This document shows positions 15,882 through 23,567 of a stretch of DNA of 64,000 nucleotides, one piece after another. The notes below the pieces were generated by a model. That model was not told the DNA's origin and did not search any database. It saw only the letters and a program-made list of their open reading frames with translations. The position numbers were made by a program, and so were the translations under genes. The first letter of the stretch is position 1. Each line of letters begins with the position of its first letter. This DNA comes from Chloroflexi bacterium AL-N1 (GTDB lineage Bacteria; Chloroflexota; Chloroflexia; Chloroflexales; Roseiflexaceae). Location: NCBI GenBank assembly GCA_013122435.1, contig WYDT01000021.1:62001-126000 (forward strand). The letters run 5' to 3'.

Positions 15882-17240
15882 TTAGTCGAGTGGCGTTACC
15901 CAGGCAAGCTGTGCTGGAAAGAGCACCTCAAGGAGCGTACGACCGTCGTCATTTGCCCACACATCCATGAAGGCGTGGCGTAGTTCTGTTAAACTGCGAT
16001 GTCCAAAGAGAAGTTGGAGAAACACCTGTGGTGGGAAGCCGCACTGTGCTTCTTTCCCCCAGTTATGGTCACGTTGCCAGTCCTCGACAGTTGTGAGTTT
16101 ACCGTCCTCAAATACAAGACGTAATCCTCCGCGATAGAAGTCCATCAGTAATTCGCCAGTATGGCCAGCAAAGATTGAGTCTGCTATACGTTGTTCCAGA
16201 ACGGGTGTCACCTGACGAATGAATGCAGGAAGATCGGGAACGCGCACATACCATGCGTAGGGTGGACGGTGTATCGTCGAAGCCTGTTGCAGTGTTGCGT
16301 ACACCGGATGGTGGCGACCAAAGGAGAATTGGAAATATGCCGCTGGTGGGCTATCTGGCTTCCACCCAGGTGTTTTTTCGGCATGCTTCTGGAGCGCTCG
16401 TAGCATTGATGGCATCACTGCGGCAAGTGATCGCCCTTCTTTGACATACATACCATTGATCCCCAGTATGTGCCCCCAACGCAAACGACGTGCTACGGTG
16501 TAACCAATTGTGTGTTGATCTTTGTCAACAATCATAAAAGTGAGCCATCCCTCACCTGACTCAGGGCTGTGGCCATCAAGTGAGTAGTGCCAGTATTCTG
16601 CGTCGATGTCAGTCGAAATCGCCATGTGTGCCCGTTCCTGATTGTATAGGTTCAGAACGGTAGGGATGTCATCAGGTGTTGCAGGCCGTAAGGTGTATGC
16701 TTCTGTTTGATCCTCTTTGAGTTTTGGTACTGCTGTGAAGGGAAGATTGCAACCACCTCCCAGATCCAGCGCATACTCATACTCAAACTGACGATAGTAG
16801 TAGTATATCCCGGTGATTCCCTGCGCGAAGTCACCACGGTGTTCGCTACGGGCGTGCATCAGCTCGAAGATGGCGCGAATCAGCCCACGGTTACGATACT
16901 CTGGCATGGTAGCAACGATCTCTGGTCGCCCGACCGGGAGGGATATACCGGCATAGTTCCAGCTCTGTTTCATCAAACATGTTGCAGCAACAACGATGCC
17001 CTTGTTGATATCTTCGACTAAAGCGAAGTCCTCTGAGCCTGTCAGCGGATGCTGATTGCTCATCATATCGCGGACCCATGCAACAATATGTTGATTAAGC
17101 GGTTCATCGGCTTTATCACGAAAGACAAAGCTGTAGAGTTTTTGTATTTGTTCCAGATCCTGCATCATAGACCAGCGCAGGACGAGGCCATCGCCTAACG
17201 CACGGCGATAGGTTTGTTCATGGAAGTTTGTAGAGGCCAC
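15882..17240 (-). CDS. Eis-like GNAT acetyltransferase
   Basis: A 452-aa protein with the layout of Eis (enhanced intracellular survival) enzymes: an N-terminal GNAT domain with the acetyl-CoA segment EIVATMPEYRNRGLIRAIF (about residues 107-125), a second atypical GNAT-like domain (YTLRPATPDDIPTVLNLY.. through LGINGMYVKEG) and a C-terminal SCP2-like domain (about 350-452). Eis relatives acetylate aminoglycosides or lysine side chains; the substrate here is not known. GTG 17240 is preceded by AAAGGA. It is the third of three consecutive acetyltransferase genes, 37 bases after the mycothiol-synthase-like one. Confidence 0.82.
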   Translation of the reverse strand: MASTNFHEQTYRRALGDGLVLRWSMMQDLEQIQKLYSFVFRDKADEPLNQHIVAWVRDMMSNQHPLTGSEDFALVEDINKGIVVAATCLMKQSWNYAGISLPVGRPEIVATMPEYRNRGLIRAIFELMHARSEHRGDFAQGITGIYYYYRQFEYEYALDLGGGCNLPFTAVPKLKEDQTEAYTLRPATPDDIPTVLNLYNQERAHMAISTDIDAEYWHYSLDGHSPESGEGWLTFMIVDKDQHTIGYTVARRLRWGHILGINGMYVKEGRSLAAVMPSMLRALQKHAEKTPGWKPDSPPAAYFQFSFGRHHPVYATLQQASTIHRPPYAWYVRVPDLPAFIRQVTPVLEQRIADSIFAGHTGELLMDFYRGGLRLVFEDGKLTTVEDWQRDHNWGKEAQCGFPPQVFLQLLFGHRSLTELRHAFMDVWANDDGRTLLEVLFPAQLAWVTPLD

Positions 17241-17277
17241 AGCGCCATAATCCTTTCACAAAGTGCTTATTGCTGTT

Positions 17278-18234
17278 TTATATACTCTTTTCAAAAGACA
17301 CACTTGTATGTCGTGTCCGAAAGCCAACCGACTCATAGAGCTTGGTAGCGTCGGTTAAGCTGTCAGCATCGACGCCGAGCACTGCTGTATCAAGGCCTTC
17401 TGAGTGAAGCCAACGAAGACCAGACAGGAGTATGGCGCGTCCCAAGCCAATCCTGCGAAAACCGCGCCGCGTGCCAAGTACCTGAATCCAGCCTTCGTTG
17501 CGCCCGTTACGTGCATTTTCCTCTGGATTGATCGAACAGGAACAGAACGCAGCAAAGGTTCCATCAGGTGCGATGGCAATAAGATCACCCTCCAGCTTAA
17601 AATGGGGTTCGCTGATATGGTGGATGGCCATTTCAACAGTGAGTGGGTGATGGTTCCAGTGATCAATAAAAGACTCATTGAACATTGCCACCCATGCTTC
17701 GGTGTCAACTTCGCCTCGATTATGTCTGAGTGTGAAGCCTTCTGGAAATACTGGTGTCGCAATGGGTTCATCAAGTGGTCGTGCCATGCGCCAGAAATGA
17801 CGGGATGCAGTAAAGCCATGCCGTTCCAGTAGTGCAATACGTTCAGTTCGATCATCGCGAGTCCCAGAGCGCAGTATCACGGGTACACCACGTTCTTGTT
17901 GGATTTCACGCATACGTTCCTCGCCCCATGCAATGATACGTGCCTCAATCTCCCCACTACGCGCTTCAGGATGGACCTTGAACCACAGGTAGCCATCCTG
18001 CTGGCCTTCCTGAGGGCGAGACCAGATTTGTGCTAATCCACTAATATGACCATCTTCGTCGTTCCAGATACACATATCACGTACCGGATCGAAATCAGGG
18101 GAATCGAACTCGTTCTGGAGTTCTTCTGCTGTAATGCCTTCCTCTAATTGATCAACCACATCACAGGTATTGATAAACTCAACCAGTTGGTGCAGATCCT
18201 CGTTGGTATAGGACCGCATTGTTATCGTTGTCAC
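17278..18234 (-). CDS. Tandem-GNAT acetyltransferase (MshD-like)
   Basis: A 318-aa protein with two GNAT folds. The N-terminal copy is degenerate (MRSYTNEDLHQLVEFINTC to RERMREIQQERGVPVILRSG); the C-terminal copy keeps the CoA motif VLGTRRGFRRIGLGRAILLS and the motif-B segment LTDATKLYESVGF. This two-domain organisation is that of mycothiol synthase MshD and relatives, but without other mycothiol genes nearby I leave the substrate open. GTG 18234 follows AGAGGA. It lies 28 bases after the RimJ/L-type gene, in the same transcript. Confidence 0.82.
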   Translation of the reverse strand: MTTITMRSYTNEDLHQLVEFINTCDVVDQLEEGITAEELQNEFDSPDFDPVRDMCIWNDEDGHISGLAQIWSRPQEGQQDGYLWFKVHPEARSGEIEARIIAWGEERMREIQQERGVPVILRSGTRDDRTERIALLERHGFTASRHFWRMARPLDEPIATPVFPEGFTLRHNRGEVDTEAWVAMFNESFIDHWNHHPLTVEMAIHHISEPHFKLEGDLIAIAPDGTFAAFCSCSINPEENARNGRNEGWIQVLGTRRGFRRIGLGRAILLSGLRWLHSEGLDTAVLGVDADSLTDATKLYESVGFRTRHTSVSFEKSI

Positions 18235-18262
18235 GACAAATCCTCTTTATATAATAAGCTTA

Positions 18263-18874
18263 TTACTTATCTTGTAGTTGCTGTAACATAGAGCGTAATT
18301 GTGATGGCCCAAAATCCTCACGGGTGATATCCATCAATACATGGTCATAGCGCTGGCCATCGAACAAGGCGGCCTCACGCCACTGCCCTGCCACCTTAAA
18401 GCCCGCTTTGAGATAGGCGCGATGGCCCCGCTCGTTAAAACTGGTGTGCCAGAGGCAGATCGAGTGGAGCCCCAGAAACGTAAAGCCATAGTCCACCATC
18501 AGACGAATGGCTTCGCTGCCATACCCCTTGCCCCATGTGGATTTCTCCCCGATACCGATGCCGATCTCAGCAGTTCCATGTCGGTAATTAATCTGCTTCA
18601 GTGAGATGTTACCGATTAGTTGCTGCCCTTCACATACCACAATCCCAAAGTATTTGATTGTTGGATCTTTGGTGATACTGGCGAACCATTCTTCCTCTTG
18701 CTCAAGTGTAGAAGACATACCTATGGCGCCAGTATACGTTGTAAATTCGAGATCACTAAACCAGCGTGCGAATAAGGGTATGTCCTCGCGGCGGATGTGG
18801 CTCAGGAACACTTGTTGGCCTGGAATGACCTCGGGACGCCAGATGGTTTCAGCTTCGCTTGCAGGGTTATTCAC
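18263..18874 (-). CDS. RimJ/RimL-type GNAT acetyltransferase
   Basis: A 203-aa acetyltransferase of the RimJ/RimL/SpeG group: VFLSHIRREDIPLFARWFSD at the N-terminus, IGIGIGEKSTWGKGYGSEAIRL (CoA-binding; positions about 108-129) and SFNERGHRAYLKAGFKVAGQ at the motif-B position. Family members acetylate N-terminal residues, polyamines or antibiotics. GTG 18874 is strongly supported by AAAGGAGGT at 6-nt spacing. First of three acetyltransferase genes that look like an operon. Confidence 0.85.
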   Translation of the reverse strand: MNNPASEAETIWRPEVIPGQQVFLSHIRREDIPLFARWFSDLEFTTYTGAIGMSSTLEQEEEWFASITKDPTIKYFGIVVCEGQQLIGNISLKQINYRHGTAEIGIGIGEKSTWGKGYGSEAIRLMVDYGFTFLGLHSICLWHTSFNERGHRAYLKAGFKVAGQWREAALFDGQRYDHVLMDITREDFGPSQLRSMLQQLQDK

Positions 18875-18905
18875 GAATTACCTCCTTTAGGTATATGTTT
18901 CGTTC

Positions 18906-19139
18906 TTACGCGTCACGCGTGTGACGTTGTTTGCGCTGATTCTTGCGCCGCTCAGTGCGTTTGCGGTCGCGTACTTCGGCGCCTTGAAAGCGTACAATCC
19001 GTTCGCCCTGACCACGGGTGCGCTCAGGGCGGTCGCGTACTTCTGGGCGATAATTGCGTTGCGACATTTCCCATTCTTCTGTCTCCTCTAATAGATCATT
19101 ATCATCAAATGTTTCAGTATGCCCACGTAATTTTGGCAT
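18906..19139 (-). CDS. Small, highly basic hypothetical protein
   Basis: A 77-aa protein of unknown function. The N-terminal third is acidic (FDDNDLLEETEEW), the remainder is rich in Arg/Lys with an RDR-rich pattern (RPEVRDRPERTRGQGE, DRKRTERRKNQRKQRH), a composition seen in disordered nucleic-acid-binding proteins. ATG 19139 is chosen because GAGGAG lies 10 nt upstream; a start at 19157 would lack this. The gene follows a 22-codon frame with a strong ribosome site (19188-19256) on the same strand. The call rests on composition and the ribosome site only. Confidence 0.5.
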   Translation of the reverse strand: MPKLRGHTETFDDNDLLEETEEWEMSQRNYRPEVRDRPERTRGQGERIVRFQGAEVRDRKRTERRKNQRKQRHTRDA

Positions 19140-19187
19140 GGTGGTGATACTCCTCATTGAGACACCACAGGTCGTGTGTGCCTCGGG

Positions 19188-19256
19188 TTAATCAGATGCT
19201 ACGACTGACGAACAACTTGTGAAATATACCGATATTCCTGATATTTGGACACTCAT
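19188..19256 (-). CDS. Possible 22-aa micropeptide with strong ribosome site
   Basis: ATG 19256 is preceded by AAAGGAGGT (19261-19269), one of the best Shine-Dalgarno matches in the window, and opens a 22-codon frame (MSVQISGISVYFTSCSSVVA then SD) ending in TAA at 19188. No family is known. It could be a leader peptide for the small basic gene that starts 49 bases further on, or a real micropeptide. Evidence is limited to the ribosome site. Confidence 0.3.
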   Translation of the reverse strand: MSVQISGISVYFTSCSSVVASD

Positions 19257-19302
19257 AGCCACCTCCTTTCAAGTGCTGATTACTATCAAAGATATGTGTG
19301 TT

Positions 19303-19923
19303 TCAGAACGATAATTCGTGCGATGGTTTCACTTCAATCCAGTGTTTTCCACACCCAAAGCCATCATTCGCGCCAAAACCGGCCAAGAGATCGTTGTGAT
19401 AGGCCACAATCTGAGATGCGGTAAATGTTTCGTCGTCGGTAGTTGTATGTGCGTCTGCCACAAGCACAACGTCATATCCAAGCGCCACGGCACGACGGCT
19501 GGTGAGGTCGACACACGCGTCTGTTTTCATGCCAGCGATGATGAGTTGTGTAATTCCTCGTTGTGCCAATCTATCCTGTAGATTTGTTTTATAAAATGAG
19601 TCTCCCCATGGTTTCTGGAGCACAATGTCGCTCTGTGTCGGGGCGATAGCTGGATGAATCTGCCACCGACGACTACCAACTGCACCAACATCTTGGTCCT
19701 GTACATAGAAAACAGGTATATTGGTGGTATGCGCCTGGTCGATAATCCGGCGAACAGTTTTCAATGTATCCTCCGCACGGTAGGCTGCTGGCGGCCCTTC
19801 CATCAAGCCCACTTGCATGTCGATAATGAGTATCGCTGTTGTCATATGCGAAGTCGCCACTCCTGTTTGCATGTGCCAAAATAGACGGGTTCGTAAAAAC
19901 ATATGAAGCAGTATGTTATTCAT
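19303..19923 (-). CDS. Isochorismatase-family cysteine hydrolase
   Basis: A 206-aa hydrolase of the isochorismatase/nicotinamidase fold. TTAILIIDMQVGLM provides the catalytic Asp, QKPWGDSFYKTNL the Lys-containing strand, and IIAGMKTDACVDLTSRRAVALG the nucleophilic Cys within the usual GxxTDxCV pattern. Substrates in the family include nicotinamide, isochorismate and ureas; not decidable here. ATG 19923 carries AAGGAGGG at ideal spacing and adds about 26 residues before the domain; ATG 19845 at the domain start has only a distant AGGAG. The strong ribosome site decides for 19923. The rsgA gene is immediately upstream. Confidence 0.82.
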   Translation of the reverse strand: MNNILLHMFLRTRLFWHMQTGVATSHMTTAILIIDMQVGLMEGPPAAYRAEDTLKTVRRIIDQAHTTNIPVFYVQDQDVGAVGSRRWQIHPAIAPTQSDIVLQKPWGDSFYKTNLQDRLAQRGITQLIIAGMKTDACVDLTSRRAVALGYDVVLVADAHTTTDDETFTASQIVAYHNDLLAGFGANDGFGCGKHWIEVKPSHELSF

Positions 19924-19961
19924 AACCACCCTCCTTTTGTTGTACAGGATCTTTGTCGGTG

Positions 19962-20873
19962 TCAGGAATCTTCTGCGGTCTGTTCGTATAGCCGGACATA
20001 ACTATCGTGGCGTATCGCAGCAATATCTCCACGTCCTACTGCCGCAAGAATGGCACAATCGGGCTCGTGGATATGGGTGCAACCTGCAAAATAACACTCA
20101 TCGAGAAAGGGTCGAAACTCGCGGAAGCACCACTCCAGATCTTCGAGTGGAAAGCGCCACAATGCCAGACTGCGGATGCCTGGTGTGTCAGCGACATACC
20201 CATCAGAGAACTGAAGTGGAATGAGTTCAGCGACGGTGGTCGTATGGCGCCCTTTATTCAGCGCTTCACTAATGTCTCCTGTGGCAAGGCTCAATCCTGG
20301 CTGTATAGCATTAAGCAGGCTACTCTTTCCAACGCCCGATTTACCTGTTACCACACTGATTCGTCCCGCCAGACATGCCTGTAACTCTTCAATGCCGAGC
20401 GATGTGTATGTGCTGGTATACACAATGCGATACCCAATCTGCTCATAGACGGCAAACATAGCACGGGCATGTTCTTCTCCGACCAGATCGACCTTATTGG
20501 CAACAATTACAGCGTCGAGTTCATTATCCTCAGTTAAAATCAGATAGCGATCAAGCATGCGCGGACTAAAGTCAGGTTGCGTGCAAGTTACTACTAACAA
20601 AACCTGATTAACATTTGCGACAATGATGTCTTCTTTCCATGCACCTTTTGATCCTGATGCACGTCGTGCTAACTTACTTTGACGAGGATGAACAGCCTCA
20701 ATCGCACCTGTCGTTGGCGATACCTGTGTTACTTCAACAATGTCACCAATAATAGCAATATCGGTCGATTGACGTTCTTTCTTCAAACGACCACGCAGCC
20801 GACATTCTAAGATGTCATGTTCGGTTTGGACCCAGAAAAAGCCACTTTGTGCCCGTAAGACCATTCCCTGCAT
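19962..20873 (-). CDS. rsgA: Ribosome small-subunit-dependent GTPase A
   Basis: A 303-aa circularly permuted GTPase that assists late 30S subunit maturation. The order of G motifs is G4 (VANKVDLVG), G1 (TGKSGVGKSSLLNAI) and G3 (VADTPGIRSL), diagnostic for RsgA/YjeQ. An N-terminal OB-fold (residues about 1-70) and a C-terminal zinc knuckle (CYFAGCTHIHEPDCAI) complete the family layout; length is normal. AAGGAG precedes ATG 20873 at 6-7 nt. It ends 38 bases before the isochorismatase-like gene's start, so the two probably share a transcript. Confidence 0.93.
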   Translation of the reverse strand: MQGMVLRAQSGFFWVQTEHDILECRLRGRLKKERQSTDIAIIGDIVEVTQVSPTTGAIEAVHPRQSKLARRASGSKGAWKEDIIVANVNQVLLVVTCTQPDFSPRMLDRYLILTEDNELDAVIVANKVDLVGEEHARAMFAVYEQIGYRIVYTSTYTSLGIEELQACLAGRISVVTGKSGVGKSSLLNAIQPGLSLATGDISEALNKGRHTTTVAELIPLQFSDGYVADTPGIRSLALWRFPLEDLEWCFREFRPFLDECYFAGCTHIHEPDCAILAAVGRGDIAAIRHDSYVRLYEQTAEDS

Positions 20874-21085
20874 TAAGCACTCCTTGCGTATGTGTTATAT
20901 ATTCATCAGTTCGCTCCTGAAGTATATTGTACGCTGTTATGATCGAACAAAAGCCATACTGTCATCGACCAAAACAATCGATAGGAGTATGGCTAAATAG
21001 TGTCTGTCCAGCTTTATCTGGTAGGGTTACGCTGTTCAGAGACATATGTTGCTGGTGGTACATCAATGTAGATGTGTTGACCATG

Positions 21086-21310
21086 TTATGCACCACGTGA
21101 AACTACGTCTTCATGCTCATGCACGCGCACTTCTACGTGTCGTACCCCCAATACATCAAACGCGCGATCGATGATTCGTTTGACCAGATCACTCTGTTCG
21201 GCTATGGGCGCCTGTGGCACTTCTGCGTAGTAATGATTGGCATTACTACTGGCGTACCATTTGTCGTCAAGATCATTGCTAATTGATCCATCACGGTTTT
21301 GGATAATCAC
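21086..21310 (-). CDS. Small conserved-looking hypothetical protein
   Basis: A 74-aa protein without a recognised family. It opens with a short strand (VIIQNRDGSISND), has an aromatic/Asn stretch (WYASSNANHYYAEVPQAP), a predicted amphipathic helix (EQSDLVKRIIDRAFDVLG) and ends in an acidic/His strand (VRHVEVRVHEHEDVV). The start is GTG 21310, because AAGGAG precedes it by 7 nt; the frame's upstream extension has no such site. The composition resembles a small alpha/beta protein; I do not assign a function. Confidence 0.55.
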   Translation of the reverse strand: MIIQNRDGSISNDLDDKWYASSNANHYYAEVPQAPIAEQSDLVKRIIDRAFDVLGVRHVEVRVHEHEDVVSRGA

Positions 21311-21486
21311 TGGTATGCTCCTTGCACACGGTATAAAAAACAATCAATGTCTGCTTGTTATAAACTAAACGTATGTCATTCGATGTCACAAAAATTACGA
21401 CCTGTCTTGTGTCAATAACCGGGACTACTCAGACCAAGCAAAAAGCCACGGGTGGTGGAATTCCTTTCCCGCAGCTTTACCGAATC

Positions 21487-21525
21487 AAAAAGCCGTGGGT
21501 TTGACTGTTCCGTCGCCCACGGCTT
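21487..21525 (-). terminator. Intrinsic terminator of the 43-aa gene
   Basis: On the minus strand AAGCCGTGGG (21525-21516) pairs perfectly with CCCACGGCTT (21499-21490) around a 16-nt loop, followed at once by a T5 run. It begins 24 bases after the stop codon of the small gene at 21549. A related AAAAAGCCACGGG sequence occurs about 50 bases further on, perhaps a second weaker copy. Confidence 0.75.
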
Positions 21526-21548
21526 GCTAGCTCATTGTGTGCTGTGTG

Positions 21549-21680
21549 TCAGCTACGGAGCCTCCAGCAAGTGGGCGCAATACGGCCATCGCCATCCGCA
21601 GTGTTGGGCGCAAATGTGGCCTCGAACATGCGAGAGCTCTGGATAGTATCCATATAGAGCTTTAGCATAGCGATCGTCAT
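21549..21680 (-). CDS. 43-aa protein in its own transcription unit
   Basis: A short reading frame (MTIAMLKLYMDTIQSSRMF.. ending ..PTCWRLRS) with a complete set of expression signals: promoter at 21739-21768, leader of about 50 nt, AAGAAAGGGA (21689-21698) before ATG 21680, and an intrinsic terminator 24 bases after TGA. The peptide has an amphipathic N-terminal helix, an acidic/Gly middle (NTADGDGRI) and one Cys in a C-terminal PTCW motif. No family is recognised. A leader-core split typical of modified peptides is conceivable but unproven; no modification enzyme is adjacent. Confidence 0.6.
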   Translation of the reverse strand: MTIAMLKLYMDTIQSSRMFEATFAPNTADGDGRIAPTCWRLRS

Positions 21681-21738
21681 TCGTATTGTCCCTTTCTTAA
21701 CTGTATACTTTGTTGATTACTTTTATTATTACGTGGCT

Positions 21739-21768
21739 AGCATAGCACGTGCCTTGCGTGATTGTCAA
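21739..21768 (-). promoter_or_regulatory. Promoter of the 43-aa gene
   Basis: On the minus strand TTGACA (21768-21763) and TATGCT (21744-21739) are separated by 18 nt. A start site near 21732 would leave a leader of about 50 nt before ATG 21680. The promoter lies between this small gene and the end of the membrane-protein gene at 21804. Confidence 0.65.
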
Positions 21769-21803
21769 GCAGCAATGACTCGGACTTTAGTCCGATCTCT
21801 CTA

Positions 21804-22196
21804 CTATGGCTCCAGCGTTGGAATACGACCTGTTTCAAGTGCTCGTATGGCAATACCACAGATAAAGGCGCTTGTGATGGCATAGATAAGATGATCCCAG
21901 TCCCTTGAGCGGTCACGCACGTAGAGGTAGACGGCTGGGATCGCAAATACGGCCACAAAACCATAGAGGATATGCAGTCCCAAAAGATACGCTTGACGCC
22001 CGTTAAAAAGTAACAATACACCAATAATGAATTGTGTGACCATAAGCAATTCACCGATGATCAAAACACTCATATAGGTACGTGAGGGAGGTGTGCGGCG
22101 CAGGTGGTTAACGAGCCCCCACAGTGTCAGTATGATAAAAACCAGCAGAATGGTTACTAACAGACGGCTGTGCATCCTGATTAAGTATTCCAACAT
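21804..22196 (-). CDS. Four-helix membrane protein of unknown function
   Basis: A 130-aa integral membrane protein with four predicted helices: about residues 12-30 (LLVTILLVFIILTLWGLV), 42-64 (MSVLIIGELLMVTQFIIGVLLL), 68-90 (AYLLGLHILYGFVAVFAIPAVY) and 103-118 (LIYAITSAFICGIAI). The first helix is preceded by RMHSR and the third contains His, so heme or quinone contacts are conceivable but not shown. The start at ATG 22196 lies 17 bases after the stop of nth, so it may be the last gene of the SH3-nth-membrane protein transcript. Confidence 0.7.
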   Translation of the reverse strand: MLEYLIRMHSRLLVTILLVFIILTLWGLVNHLRRTPPSRTYMSVLIIGELLMVTQFIIGVLLLFNGRQAYLLGLHILYGFVAVFAIPAVYLYVRDRSRDWDHLIYAITSAFICGIAIRALETGRIPTLEP

Positions 22197-22213
22197 AGTC
22201 GTTTCTCTACAAT

Positions 22214-22879
22214 CTAGCTCACCATACTTGCTAGTTCAGGTGATCTGGCAAAACTACAAAGATTCTGGAGTATACACTCTGGACATCTGGGTTTTCTCGC
22301 ATGACACACTTTACGCCCATGCTGTATCATCATCATATGAAAGGCGTATACCGTTTCCGATGGCATTGCAGATGCCAAAAGTGTATGTGCACGTTCAACA
22401 CTCGTGTCTGATGAAATCAGACCTATGCGTTTAGCAACACGATAAACATGGGTGTCGATCGGGAGTGTCGGTTTGCCAAGCGAGAACATAAGGACACACG
22501 CGGTGGTTTTCGGCCCAACTCCATGCAGTGCTGTTAGCCAGCGCATGCCTTCATCTACGGTCAACATATCAAGGAAATCCAGATTGAGGTGACCACAGCG
22601 CGCTATAATATCGTGCAAAACTGACTGAATACGTTGTGCTTTGATATTGCCCAAACCTGCACTTTTGATCGTCGCATACAATTCTGAGATTGATGCCTCA
22701 CGCACATCTTCCCATTGTGCATAGCGGTGGCGAAGTTCCTGATACGCTCGATAACTGTTCTGGTCGGTGGTATGTTGCGAGAGAATCGTCAGGATTAACT
22801 CGCCCAGTGGATCACGTGATGGGGTCCATGTAGGCAGGCTATATGTTTCGATCAGCCGTTGATATACCGTCCCAATCAT
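22214..22879 (-). CDS. nth: Endonuclease III
   Basis: A 221-aa DNA glycosylase/AP lyase of the HhH-GPD family that removes oxidised pyrimidines in base excision repair. The helix-hairpin-helix HGVGPKTTACVLM provides the catalytic Lys, PIDTHVYRVAKRIGL the catalytic Asp, and CHARKPRCPECILQNLC is the [4Fe-4S] loop (C-x6/7-C-x2-C-x5-C). ATG 22879 overlaps the stop of the upstream gene as TAATG, showing translational coupling; an upstream ATG at 22930 would overlap it by 52 bases and add residues not in the family. The link to an SH3-like anchored protein upstream is unexplained. Confidence 0.9.
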   Translation of the reverse strand: MIGTVYQRLIETYSLPTWTPSRDPLGELILTILSQHTTDQNSYRAYQELRHRYAQWEDVREASISELYATIKSAGLGNIKAQRIQSVLHDIIARCGHLNLDFLDMLTVDEGMRWLTALHGVGPKTTACVLMFSLGKPTLPIDTHVYRVAKRIGLISSDTSVERAHTLLASAMPSETVYAFHMMMIQHGRKVCHARKPRCPECILQNLCSFARSPELASMVS

Positions 22880-23424
22880 TAGGGTACTGCTACTGGTGTG
22901 GGTTGCGACAAGATGATGCCCTCGACCCATCCCTCTGCATCATTGGCGGCGGCTCCATCGCTGCGTTCGGCACTTGCTTCGGTAATCCGAATGCGAAACC
23001 ATGGGACACCACCGACGAGGCGTTCTTCTAAAAATAAAATCTGATCGCCAGGAACAACCTGTCCAACCACCTCTCGATTAATCGGATCACCAAACAACTC
23101 ACCATTACCGGTTACCGCACCACTGCCAATAGCCTCCGCAGCGAGTTGGGCCGTTGCTGCTTCCAGAGTTGCGGTCTGACCTGTCCGGACTTCAGCGGTT
23201 GCATTGATAAGTGCTTCACGGGTCGGTGCAAAGGCTGTGACAGTTGCACTGACACTAGCCGTTTGTTGTTCGCGGTACCGGGTTACGTAGACACCACCAG
23301 CACCAAGCAAGCTAAATACCACTAGTACAAGCAGTACCTGCCCCAATGCTGTGAATGGCCCACCCCGACGAGGTGCTTTAGGTGAGAAGAGGTTCCAGTC
23401 TTCAGGACGATTTTTGCTTGGCAC
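22879..23424 (-). CDS. Membrane-anchored protein with SH3-like C-terminal domain
   Basis: A 181-aa protein. A short basic cytosolic N-terminus (VPSKNRPEDWNLFSPKAPRR) is followed by one helix (about residues 26-48, LGQVLLVLVVFSLLGAGGVYV), a helical Ala/Thr-rich stalk, and a beta-rich domain of about 70 residues (INREVVGQVVPGDQILFLEE, GVPWFRIRIT, EGWVEGIILS) that matches the general SH3b pattern used in cell-wall binding. The start is GTG 23424 because TGGAGG lies 4-5 nt before it. Probably anchored in the membrane with the SH3 domain outside. Its stop codon overlaps the start of nth. Confidence 0.72.
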   Translation of the reverse strand: MPSKNRPEDWNLFSPKAPRRGGPFTALGQVLLVLVVFSLLGAGGVYVTRYREQQTASVSATVTAFAPTREALINATAEVRTGQTATLEAATAQLAAEAIGSGAVTGNGELFGDPINREVVGQVVPGDQILFLEERLVGGVPWFRIRITEASAERSDGAAANDAEGWVEGIILSQPTPVAVP

Positions 23425-23567
23425 GTTTCCTCCAACAGATCGCTCGACAAGATCGTGGTACCCAGTATAGCATAATCTGTACAACCGATAGCAGCATTGG
23501 ATATCGTAGCGGATAGCAGTACGCAGCAGGCAATCTTTGCGTTACCTGCTGCGCTGATAGAAGGGGT

